A stretch of 64,000 bases of DNA from Glaciimonas soli (lineage in GTDB: Bacteria; Pseudomonadota; Gammaproteobacteria; Burkholderiales; Burkholderiaceae_D). Made by a program: the position numbers and the translations under genes. Positions 46,183 through 55,033 of the stretch are shown here, in pieces; position 1 is the first letter of the stretch; each line of letters starts with the position of its first letter. The stretch is taken from NCBI RefSeq assembly GCF_009497155.1, contig NZ_WINI01000014.1:1-64000 (forward strand). The letters run 5' to 3'. The notes beneath the pieces were generated by a model. It did no database searches and had not been told where the DNA came from. It was given only the letters and a program-made list of their open reading frames with translations.

Positions 46183-47328
46183 TCACAACTCTCCGTAAGA
46201 ATGCAGGCCGGACAAGAACATATTCACACCAAGGAAAGCAAAGGTTGTTACCAGCAGACCGACCAAGGCCCACCATGCCGCGACTTTGCCACGTAAGCCC
46301 TTCATCAAGCGCATATGCAACCAGGCAGCATAATTGAGCCAGACGATCAGCGCCCAGGTTTCTTTCGGATCCCAAGACCAATAACCGCCCCACGCTTCTG
46401 CTGCCCACAATGCGCCCAGAATGGTGGCAATCGTAAAGAAGGTAAAACCAACCGCAATCGCTTTGTACATCACGTCATCCAGCACTTCCAGCGACGGTAA
46501 ACGATCAACAAAATAGCCATGCGATTTCAGCAAATAGGCACTTGCCACCATTGCCGATAATGCAAACGTACCGTAGCCGATAAAGTTAGCCGGCACATGG
46601 ATTTTCATCCACCAGCTTTGCAACGCTGGCACCAATGGTTGAATTTCGGCCGCATTGCGCGCCACCGTGTACCACAACAAAAATCCTACGGCGGCCGAGA
46701 TCACCAACAATACGAATGGCCCCAGCTGACGTGTAGCGTAGCGCTGTTCGTAATACAAATAAAACAGCGCGGTAATCATGCTAAACAGAATGAACACTTC
46801 ATACAGATTGGAGATAGGAATATGACCAATGTCAGCACCAATCAGGTATGACTCATACCAGCGCACCAACATGCCTGTGAAACCCAACACCACCGCTGCC
46901 CAGCATAGCTTCGAGGCTATCGACATATTCGATTCGGAGCGAGCGAGAAAACCCACCCAGTAAAACATGGTAGACAAGAAAAATAACAGACTCATCCACA
47001 AAATTGCGGATTGGCTTGAGAGCATATATTTAAGGAAAAAACTCTTGTTCGCCATGTCCAGCGAACCACCGTATAGCGCAATTGCCGACAGTGCCAACAC
47101 TGCCAACAGGGCCATCAACCAGCGCACGGATTTCCAATGCCAACCCAGCCATGAAAAAGTCGGAGCGGCCAAAAGCAGCACACCTTTTTCGTAGTAATCC
47201 ATATGCGCGCCGTAACGATTAAACGCGAAAATGGCCGCCGCAAACAACGCTGCGGAGAAGAGCCAATCGAACACTGACAGCTGCTTGAAAAAGCCAGCTG
47301 GCGGTGAGTATGTTTGTGTCAATTCCAT
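46183..47328 (-). CDS. ccsA: Cytochrome c biogenesis protein CcsA/ResC family (System II; often annotated CcsB)
   Basis: A 381-residue polytopic membrane protein with the heme-handling WWD domain AEAWGGYWSWDPKETWALIV (about 315-334) and flanking histidines (MKIHVPANFIGYG, GLHSYGEL). With the ResB partner it carries heme to the outer face and ligates it to CXXCH of apocytochromes. I place the start at 47328, six bases after GGAG. It follows resB on the minus strand and precedes the HAD gene by one base. Confidence 0.95.
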   Translation of the reverse strand: MELTQTYSPPAGFFKQLSVFDWLFSAALFAAAIFAFNRYGAHMDYYEKGVLLLAAPTFSWLGWHWKSVRWLMALLAVLALSAIALYGGSLDMANKSFFLKYMLSSQSAILWMSLLFFLSTMFYWVGFLARSESNMSIASKLCWAAVVLGFTGMLVRWYESYLIGADIGHIPISNLYEVFILFSMITALFYLYYEQRYATRQLGPFVLLVISAAVGFLLWYTVARNAAEIQPLVPALQSWWMKIHVPANFIGYGTFALSAMVASAYLLKSHGYFVDRLPSLEVLDDVMYKAIAVGFTFFTIATILGALWAAEAWGGYWSWDPKETWALIVWLNYAAWLHMRLMKGLRGKVAAWWALVGLLVTTFAFLGVNMFLSGLHSYGEL

Positions 47329-47385
47329 CATTTTCTCCGTCGCACTTGCAATCATTTATGTTGATTGCGTAACGCTTATCGTCAA

Positions 47386-49599
47386 TTATTTTTGTGCTTT
47401 TGATTCTGCTTCTAACTGCATCAACTGCGTTTTCATTACTTCAAATTCTTTTTCAAAATCCAGCGTCTTACGCTGCGTACTCATTGCCATCAAGGCATGG
47501 GATTGACCATAGCCATTACTATCCGATCTGATCCAAACCCACAGTCGACGTTCACGCACGTACAGCATCGAAAATACGCCAAGCACCAGGAATAAGCAGC
47601 CGAGATAGACAACTTTTTTGCCCGGCGAACGCGTCACCTGAAAGACTGATGCTTTGATCTCTTCAAAGCTGTTCAGTTGCAAATAAACCGGTGCGCCGTA
47701 AAAACTGGCATCGGATAAAGCATTGGCACTCAACTGTAAAAAACGACCATGCTTTTCGTCAGCAGGCATATCTTTCAAACCATCTTTTTCACGAGCGACT
47801 TGCCATAAATCCCACAAACTACCATTGAGAATTTTCATGAAAATATCGGCGGCTTTTTCTTGCTCCTGTTGCGGCACTTGCTCTAAAAATGTCGAGATCG
47901 CCAAGTAACCAGCTTGTTTACCGTCGCCTGCAAATAAGGATAGACCACGTTCGGCAGACTGTTCCAATTGTGCGCGTAATAATGCGCTGCCGTCTCGATT
48001 TTCTGCAATGGCGCGTTGTGCGTAACGTTGAGCAGCTTGTACACGCAAAGCCGGATTATTCAAAGCAGCGCGCAGGCGCATCCACTCGGTTACCTCATCA
48101 TTGTCATCGGCAGGAATACGTAAGTACCGGAAAGCGTCATCCGGCTTATCCCGCACGCCGGTTAAAAATACATAATCGTCATCAACTTTGACCGGTTGCA
48201 TATAGTTACTGAACTCACGCTTCTGACCGGCGCTATCAAGCAGTATGTATTGCACGCTCGGACCGACGTTTTTCAAGTCTTTAACGACCGCGCTTTTGGC
48301 GCCAGAACCCATGTGCTTGCTGATGTCTTCCGCCAATTGCTGATTCAAACTTTTGGATTTGGACACCGCGCGCAAATCTTGCCCTTGCTCGGCCATATTC
48401 TCTACGTTAAACGGACGGAAACCTGACCACTGTATCGTATATTGACTATTCGTATTGGCGCTCTTTGCATCCAATGGTGTGCTGCCGTTAACCTCGCCCG
48501 CGATCGGGAAAGTTGCGTCTTTATCACCAGTCATCGGGAACGCAGTGAGCTTTAACTTGCTGCCGCCATCCTCAAAACTTGATTGATAAATTGCTATTCC
48601 CTTATAGATCAATGGATGATTGACCTTGATCGTAGCGCTAATGGTTTCGCCAGTTTGGTTATCGCGCAACACCACATCGCTGGCAAACAACTTGGGCATG
48701 CCAGTGCTGTAGAAATCGATCACAAAATGCTTGAGCTGCAAGGTGAATGGCAAATCTTGAATCAGCACGCCATTTGCTTGCGGAATTACTGCAGTACTAC
48801 TCGCCGCGCCCTCGGGAATCAATGTATTCCCGCGGAAGGTAGGATTGCCGAGCCCAAGTCGATGTTCAGGGCCAATATCGGCAATCAAACCACTGCCGTT
48901 GAAATCGGTTTTACCGTATAGCCATTTCTGTGCGCGTATCGGCAAATTGGAATCGAGCAAAGCCCCTATGCAAATAATCACAATCGCGCTGTGGGCAAAA
49001 ATATAACCCCACTTATTTGCTGCGCCTTGTTTGGCGCTAATCAAAATTGCATTGTCTTTTTGTACAACCTTGGTTTTATAACCTTTAGCGTTAATTCGCG
49101 CCAACAACTGCTGCGTTAATGTTTCGGGCGCGACTGGCACCGTCCATTCGCCTTTATGATGAAAATTGCGCAACGATTGTTCGCGCACATTTTCACGCCA
49201 ACTGCGCAAATCTTTCAATATTTTGGGTGCATTACGACTAATACATAACGACGTTGAAACCACTAAAAACGCCATGATCAGCAAAAACCACCAGGTTGAA
49301 TACACTGAGTACAAGCCAAGTTTGGCGAACACATCAAACCAGAATGGTCCGAACTGATTGACATAATTGGGCATCGGCTCGTCTTGTTTGAGCACTGTAC
49401 CGATAGTCGAAGCGATAGCGATCAAGGTCAGCAAGCTGATGGCGAAGCGCATGGAAGAAATGAGCTCGATAAACTCTGCAAACCAGCTGAAGCGGGTTTT
49501 AAGCTGAATACCGCCGGTATAGGTGACAGCCGCAGCTGCGACTACATTGGCATCGGCATCGACGTCAGTACTCGGCTGGTGTTTGCTACTGGTGCTCAT
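47386..49599 (-). CDS. resB: Cytochrome c biogenesis protein ResB (Ccs1/CcsB family)
   Basis: A 737-residue System II component. Four membrane helices are expected: two near the N-terminus (FIELISSMRFAISLLTLIAIA, YSTWWFLLIMAFLVVS), one near 200 (YIFAHSAIVIICIGALLDSN), and one before the C-terminus (VVYLGCLFLVLGVFSMLYV), with a large periplasmic region between. It forms the heme-lyase complex with CcsA. The N-terminal 30 residues are Ser/Asp/Val-rich. Placed between cytochrome c4 and ccsA. Confidence 0.95.
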   Translation of the reverse strand: MSTSSKHQPSTDVDADANVVAAAAVTYTGGIQLKTRFSWFAEFIELISSMRFAISLLTLIAIASTIGTVLKQDEPMPNYVNQFGPFWFDVFAKLGLYSVYSTWWFLLIMAFLVVSTSLCISRNAPKILKDLRSWRENVREQSLRNFHHKGEWTVPVAPETLTQQLLARINAKGYKTKVVQKDNAILISAKQGAANKWGYIFAHSAIVIICIGALLDSNLPIRAQKWLYGKTDFNGSGLIADIGPEHRLGLGNPTFRGNTLIPEGAASSTAVIPQANGVLIQDLPFTLQLKHFVIDFYSTGMPKLFASDVVLRDNQTGETISATIKVNHPLIYKGIAIYQSSFEDGGSKLKLTAFPMTGDKDATFPIAGEVNGSTPLDAKSANTNSQYTIQWSGFRPFNVENMAEQGQDLRAVSKSKSLNQQLAEDISKHMGSGAKSAVVKDLKNVGPSVQYILLDSAGQKREFSNYMQPVKVDDDYVFLTGVRDKPDDAFRYLRIPADDNDEVTEWMRLRAALNNPALRVQAAQRYAQRAIAENRDGSALLRAQLEQSAERGLSLFAGDGKQAGYLAISTFLEQVPQQEQEKAADIFMKILNGSLWDLWQVAREKDGLKDMPADEKHGRFLQLSANALSDASFYGAPVYLQLNSFEEIKASVFQVTRSPGKKVVYLGCLFLVLGVFSMLYVRERRLWVWIRSDSNGYGQSHALMAMSTQRKTLDFEKEFEVMKTQLMQLEAESKAQK

Positions 49600-49734
49600 A
49601 TGTCATTTTCTTTATAAAACTTAATGCAATCTATTTCAGCAGTGAGTTTAACCAATCTTACCGATGAAAAAAATACGTCAATACAGCTAAGGGATATAAC
49701 GCCACGGACACAATTTGGGCCTTTCCCATCTTGT

Positions 49735-49765
49735 TAAAAAAGAAAAAGGGCGGCCATAGCCGCCC
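49735..49765 (-). terminator. Intrinsic terminator of the cytochrome c4 gene
   Basis: On the minus strand GGGCGGC (49765-49759) pairs with GCCGCCC (49754-49748) and is followed by a long T-rich run (49747-49735). It lies 30 bases after the cytochrome stop. Confidence 0.9.
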
Positions 49766-49794
49766 ATTTAATTAGTTTGATCAGCTGAACAAAC

Positions 49795-50478
49795 TTATTT
49801 CACGTCGCCCAAACCTGCGATGTAATCGGCAACGGCTTTGATTTCATCATCTGACATGCGACTGGCAATGGTCGTCATCATCGGCCCGTTTTTACGCGTT
49901 CCATTACGGAAGTTGGTCAATTCAGTCGTCGTATAATCTTGATGCTGTCCACCGATACGGGGAAATTGATTAGGAATTCCGGCGCCATTCGGGCTGTGAC
50001 AAGCGGCACAAGCTGGTACGCTTTTTTCTGCGATGCCGGCGCGGTAAATATGCTTACCTAAGTCCAATGTGCTCGCATCTTTAGCAGCGCCCGGCTTAAC
50101 TTTTTGCACATCCAGATACGCTGCAATATTTTTCATATCGTCATCGGTCAGCCCTGCTGCCATTGCCGACATGACCGGGTTGCTGCGAGTCCCGGCTTTG
50201 AAGTCAGTTAATTGCTTATGAATGTACGCGGCGTGCTGGCCACCCAATTTTGGGTTTTGGCTGATGGTAGAAGCACCAGCAGCGCCGTGGCAAGAAATAC
50301 AGGCTGTGATATTTCGGGTGGCGTCGCCGTTGGTATATAGCGCTTCACCTTTGGTAAGATCAGGTTTAGCGGCTACTGGCACATCGGCAGCTGAGGCCGT
50401 GGTAGCAGAGAGCGCAAATGCGGCGACTAACAAAGATGCAAACAAGGATTTCAAAGCTGGTAGAAACGCACTGTTCAT
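49795..50478 (-). CDS. Diheme cytochrome c4
   Basis: A 227-residue periplasmic cytochrome with a signal peptide (about 1-31, ending TTASA) and two class I domains. Heme sites are CISCH (about 60) and CAACH (about 155), with distal methionines in NPVMSAMAAGL and GPMMTTIASRM. It transfers electrons between the bc1 complex and terminal oxidases. A terminator separates it from the downstream ccs genes. Confidence 0.95.
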   Translation of the reverse strand: MNSAFLPALKSLFASLLVAAFALSATTASAADVPVAAKPDLTKGEALYTNGDATRNITACISCHGAAGASTISQNPKLGGQHAAYIHKQLTDFKAGTRSNPVMSAMAAGLTDDDMKNIAAYLDVQKVKPGAAKDASTLDLGKHIYRAGIAEKSVPACAACHSPNGAGIPNQFPRIGGQHQDYTTTELTNFRNGTRKNGPMMTTIASRMSDDEIKAVADYIAGLGDVK

Positions 50479-50629
50479 TCAAACACCCTGAGACTTAATG
50501 TTAGATTTAAGATCGGCCTTGGTGACAATTCCCTGCATGCAGTCCGAAGACTAATGCAACGGGATATAACCCCTTATTGTACAATAGCTTTTCGGCATTT
50601 TCGCCGCTCCATCGTATTTTCTCTTATCC

Positions 50630-51334
50630 ATGTCCCAACTCTGGCAAGCCCGCTTCTTTACAACGGTAAATCATCTACGTGACTTACCACAAACACAAGT
50701 GCCAGAAATTGCATTTGCTGGCCGCTCTAACGCCGGCAAATCGACTGCTCTTAATATTTTATGCAATCAGAAAAAATTAGCTTTCGCGTCAAAAACGCCT
50801 GGTCGCACACAACATATCAACTTTTTCTCTATTGGCGGTGCGCATGTTGCGCAACATCGCAAGGATGAAACCAAAGTTGACGAAATTCGCGCTTTATTAG
50901 TCGATTTACCCGGCTATGGTTACGCTGAAGTCTCTGGCTCGGCCAAGCTTCACTGGCAAGGTTTACTGGGGGATTACGTCCGTCGGCGCGAACAATTAGC
51001 GGCATTGGTATTAATTGTCGATTCACGCCGCCCGTTTACCGAGCTAGACATACAAATGGTGGACTGGTTTGCCCCCACCGGCAAGCCCATTCATTGCATT
51101 TTAAGCAAAGCCGACAAACTCAATCGCAACGACGCCACCAATGCCCTACGCCAGGCGCACACGTTCTTAGCCAGTTATGTCGATGAAAATCAACAACCAT
51201 TGCCATTCACCGCACAATTGTTTTCAGCTTTGAAACGCACAGGAATAGAAGAAGCCGATCAGCGGATTTTGGAATTGGCAGGATTGAATGATCAAGACGA
51301 TGCTGAAGTGATTGATACAGACGTAAATACGTAG
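50630..51334 (+). CDS. engB: Ribosome biogenesis GTP-binding protein YihA/YsxC (EngB)
   Basis: A 234-residue TRAFAC-class GTPase needed for 50S assembly. G1 is [13 protein letters not shown]2/G3 [11 protein letters not shown] and DLPGYGYA, G4 LSKADKLN. The C-terminus carries an acidic extension ([12 protein letters not shown]). A TACAAT box near 50580 is a weak promoter candidate. The stop is three bases before a 43-base inverted repeat arm. Confidence 0.96.
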   Translation: MSQLWQARFFTTVNHLRDLPQTQVPEIAFAGRSNAGKSTALNILCNQKKLAFASKTPGRTQHINFFSIGGAHVAQHRKDETKVDEIRALLVDLPGYGYAEVSGSAKLHWQGLLGDYVRRREQLAALVLIVDSRRPFTELDIQMVDWFAPTGKPIHCILSKADKLNRNDATNALRQAHTFLASYVDENQQPLPFTAQLFSALKRTGIEEADQRILELAGLNDQDDAEVIDTDVNT

Positions 51335-51336
51335 AT

Positions 51337-51510
51337 TGATGTTACGTCGAGCGGCGGTTGGTATCGCATTTGGCCCTCACGGTCTTTTAGCGTAAATATC
51401 GGTGGCAGGAGTAGGCCTGTGTTACTTGCCAAGATATCAATATCTATCTTTTTGGGATTCGCCTTACTGAGGGCCAGATGCGATACCAACCGCCGCCCGA
51501 CGTAACATCA
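51337..51510. repeat. Fold-back element with 43-base inverted arms
   Basis: Arms 51337-51379 and 51468-51510 are reverse complements with two differences (starts TGATGTTACGTCG, ends CGACGTAACATCA), enclosing an 88-base loop. It starts three bases after the engB stop. No transposase, terminal signature or target duplication is recognisable. It could be a non-autonomous mobile element relic or a very stable 3-prime hairpin of the engB mRNA. Confidence 0.85.
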
Positions 51511-51580
51511 GTACGGAAGAAAGATGAGCGCCTTGAAAACCGTTGCGAGAAGCAGCTTTGATCTAGAAATAGAAAGTAAG

Positions 51581-51701
51581 ATGGGCGTTTGAAAACCGTA
51601 GCGAGCGGATCAAAGTCAAATTGAGAAGCGCAGCCGTACTTTAGTACGGTGAGCATCGCAAATTTGAGATTGATTCGCGCAGTAGGTTTGCAAGCGCCCA
51701 T
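51581..51701. repeat. 121-base palindromic repeat, copy 2
   Basis: A palindrome from ATGGGCGTTTGAAAACC (51581) to GGTTTGCAAGCGCCCAT (51701), centre CCGTAC-TTTA-GTACGG. The inner ~50 bases are nearly identical to copy 1 at 32629 (GAGAAGCGCAGCCGTAC, GAGCATCGCA, TGAGATTG), whereas the arms vary but keep pairing. A fragment resembling the left arm only (GCGCCTTGAAAACCGTTGCG) lies just upstream at about 51528. Confidence 0.85.
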
Positions 51702-51840
51702 AAAAATGCCCTAGAGAAAGGGGATTATCTCTAGGGCGGAATTGCCTCATCACTGATGACATAAAACCGAAAAGCGACGTGGCCCCGCTCAGGGAGGGAA
51801 GCGGGAGGTGAAAGTACCTATCGCTATGAGACGACATAAT
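51702..51840 (-). ncRNA. Candidate small RNA with anti-Shine-Dalgarno loop
   Basis: Read on the minus strand, CCCGCT (51805-51800) and AGCGGG (51789-51784) pair around the loop TCCCTCCCTG, complementary to ribosome binding sites. It is followed by a short CATCA/TGATG hairpin and a terminator: GCCCTAGAGA (51737-51728) with TCTCTAGGGC (51717-51708), then ATTTTTA. No good promoter is visible upstream, so the 5-prime end is a guess. It does not fit 6S, SRP, tmRNA or RNase P RNA. Confidence 0.4.
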
Positions 51841-51974
51841 CTAAAAAGTTCATACTTTTTTTCATTTCTCTCTCATTTCTCTCCATTTATTATTCTAGTT
51901 GTCAGTCCGGCTAAATTAGCAGGTGCAAAAAAAACATCATTTTTTTCTGTCAATTTCGCTAGTTTGGCTGCTAG

Positions 51975-53024
<1,050 letters not shown>

Positions 53025-53083
53025 GCATACTCTCTTTAACGCTATGCGCCTTATGCGCATAGCGCACTCTCTCTACACTGCCC

Positions 53084-54229
53084 ATGGAAATATTTTTAAT
53101 CGGCGACAATCAAGTCAGCCAAAGCAGTGACCTACCGCCATCACCACCATCATCTGGCTTTCTGTGGATAGATTGCACCCACGAAGAAGTCGCAGCCGAT
53201 CCTGAGTGCTGGCGTGATGCGATTGCGGCAGCGACTGGAACTCACATTTACGACCCGCATTTGATTGATGCCATTAACTCGGCACATCCATCGTATTTCG
53301 ATTCAACCCAAGATTACGGCATGCTGGTATTTCGCAAACTGTCTGTCCATGGTAATAGCGTTACCGCATCAGCAGTTGGCACGGTTGATAATGATGAAGC
53401 GTCACATGACAGTCAAGCCAACGGCAAACGTAAAGTGCTGCCAGCATTGAACAATCTGGTCACACAGCCGATTACATTTTTTCTTTTCGACAACGCACTC
53501 GTCACAGTGCACGAACATCACAGTCGCACCATCGCGGCAGTACGTAGTCGTTTATTAGATTATGTGAGTAAAAACAATAAATCTTTGCATGGCAATCGCT
53601 TGCCAGTGTCGCCTGAAGATTTGATGCTGCGTCTGTTGAATGCGATGGTCGATAAATATCTGGAATTGCGTCAGCCTTTGACAGCACAGTTAGATCGTTG
53701 GCAACGAGCTTTATTGGATCCTGCTCGACCTTTCAAGGATTGGCTGACTTTGTTAGATGCGCGCATTGAATTGCGCAAGCTGGAAAGTTTGTGTGAAGAG
53801 CAGCACGACGCCGTGCAAGAACTACGCGATTATTTTGTTGATACCGGCTCGGACAATGGCACTGACATCAGTCGTAATCAGGATCTGTTGCTAGTTCGAA
53901 TACACGATGTAATGGAACACATCACGCGTGTGTTGAACCATGCGAGTCGACTAGAATCGTCAATAGAATCAGCGGTACAAATTCACTTCTCCGCAGTTTC
54001 ACATCGTACTAATGAGATCATGCGTGTATTGACTGTGATCACTGCGTTGTTTATGCCACTGACTTTAATCACTGGGATTTTCGGCATGAATTTCGAGGTC
54101 ATGCCGCTCCTCAAAAATGCCACCGGCTTTTGGTTAACAATGGCCAGTATGGTCGTCGTCGTTATCGTAATGTTGCTCTATTTCCGACATCGCCGTTATC
54201 TGGAGCGACCATCGTTGGTGCGCGATTAA
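53084..54229 (+). CDS. CorA family divalent cation transporter
   Basis: A 381-residue member of the CorA family. A large cytoplasmic N-terminal domain (with a Ser/Asp-rich insertion at about 105-120) leads through a long helix to two C-terminal membrane helices. The signature GMNF lies at the end of the first (GIFGMNFEVMP, about 333). The basic C-terminus is RHRRYLERPSLVRD. It imports Mg2+, Co2+ or Ni2+ in the family; a ZntB-like Zn role cannot be excluded. It starts 60 bases after hemB; an Mg source beside an Mg-type hemB is suggestive only. Confidence 0.9.
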   Translation: MEIFLIGDNQVSQSSDLPPSPPSSGFLWIDCTHEEVAADPECWRDAIAAATGTHIYDPHLIDAINSAHPSYFDSTQDYGMLVFRKLSVHGNSVTASAVGTVDNDEASHDSQANGKRKVLPALNNLVTQPITFFLFDNALVTVHEHHSRTIAAVRSRLLDYVSKNNKSLHGNRLPVSPEDLMLRLLNAMVDKYLELRQPLTAQLDRWQRALLDPARPFKDWLTLLDARIELRKLESLCEEQHDAVQELRDYFVDTGSDNGTDISRNQDLLLVRIHDVMEHITRVLNHASRLESSIESAVQIHFSAVSHRTNEIMRVLTVITALFMPLTLITGIFGMNFEVMPLLKNATGFWLTMASMVVVVIVMLLYFRHRRYLERPSLVRD

Positions 54230-54230
54230 A

Positions 54231-54266
54231 AATAACATAGGCGCTAGCAACGGCGCCCATGTTATT
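54231..54266. terminator. Bidirectional terminator between corA-type and peroxiredoxin genes
   Basis: AATAACATAGGCGC (54231-54244) pairs with GCGCCCATGTTATT (54253-54266) with one mismatch. It lies between convergent genes and is bounded by A- and T-rich tracts. Confidence 0.8.
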
Positions 54267-54274
54267 TGAAAATC

Positions 54275-54913
54275 TTATTTATTCGGCTGTGGCGTAATAC
54301 GCAAATAAGGCCGTACCGCTTTGTAGCCTTTCGGGAATTTTTGCTTGAGGACTTCGGGATCTTGCAACGACGGAATAATCACCACATCGTCACCATCTTT
54401 CCAATTTACTGGTGTCGCCACCGAGTGACTATCGGTCAATTGCAACGAATCGATCACGCGTAAAATTTCATCGAAATTGCGACCAGTACTCGCTGGATAA
54501 GTAATCGTCAGGCGCAGTTTTTTGTCTGGATCGATTACAAAGAGCGAGCGTACTGTAGCAGTAGTGCTGGCGTTTGGATGGATCAAATCATACAACTCCG
54601 ATACCTTGCGATCCGCATCGGCAATGATAGGAAAACCTAACACGGTGTTTTGCGTTTCGTTGATATCCTTGATCCATTCCTGATGTTTGTCTGCTGGATC
54701 AACTGACAAGGCAATCACTTTGACACCACGTTTCTCAAACTCTGATTTCAACTTCGATGTTAAGCCGAGCTCGGTGGTGCAAACAGGCGTGAAATCAGCA
54801 GGGTGTGAAAATAAGACTACCCAGGATTTGCCCACCCAATCATAAAACTTGATCTTGCCGAGTGAAGAATCTTGTTCAAAATCTGGGGCGACGTCGCCCA
54901 AACGTAAAGTCAT
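54275..54913 (-). CDS. Peroxiredoxin, 1-Cys (Prx6) family
   Basis: A 212-residue peroxide reductase. The only Cys is the peroxidatic one in FTPVCTTELG (about 45-50), so no resolving Cys exists within the chain: a 1-Cys enzyme. The C-terminal extension (PVNWKDGDDVVIIPSLQDPE) is typical of the Prx6 group. It needs an external thiol reductant. An AGGAG-like site precedes the start. Single gene, convergent with the CorA-type gene. Confidence 0.95.
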   Translation of the reverse strand: MTLRLGDVAPDFEQDSSLGKIKFYDWVGKSWVVLFSHPADFTPVCTTELGLTSKLKSEFEKRGVKVIALSVDPADKHQEWIKDINETQNTVLGFPIIADADRKVSELYDLIHPNASTTATVRSLFVIDPDKKLRLTITYPASTGRNFDEILRVIDSLQLTDSHSVATPVNWKDGDDVVIIPSLQDPEVLKQKFPKGYKAVRPYLRITPQPNK

Positions 54914-55033
54914 GTCAGTCTCCTAAAATCCGTTGGCTAGACTTCAAACTATAGTCGGCTTATCAGGATTAGTTAACGATTGTTAACGACTATCTACATA
55001 ACTTTATGCCATAAGCGACACCATCATCAGGTT

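Noticed and set aside
51337-51510. Integron attC site
   Set aside because: The inverted repeat is long enough, but the GTTRRRY/RYYYAAC core sites are not in the right places and there is no integrase or cassette array.
51616-51837. 73-codon minus-strand frame over the palindromic repeat upstream of hemB
   Set aside because: It runs through a palindrome and a terminator-like hairpin; the product resembles nothing and is probably chance.
51702-51870. 6S, SRP or RNase P RNA at this location
   Set aside because: GC-rich pieces resemble 6S or SRP RNA superficially, but the closing helix and central bubble of 6S, the SRP hexaloop sequence, and the RNase P core motifs are not found.
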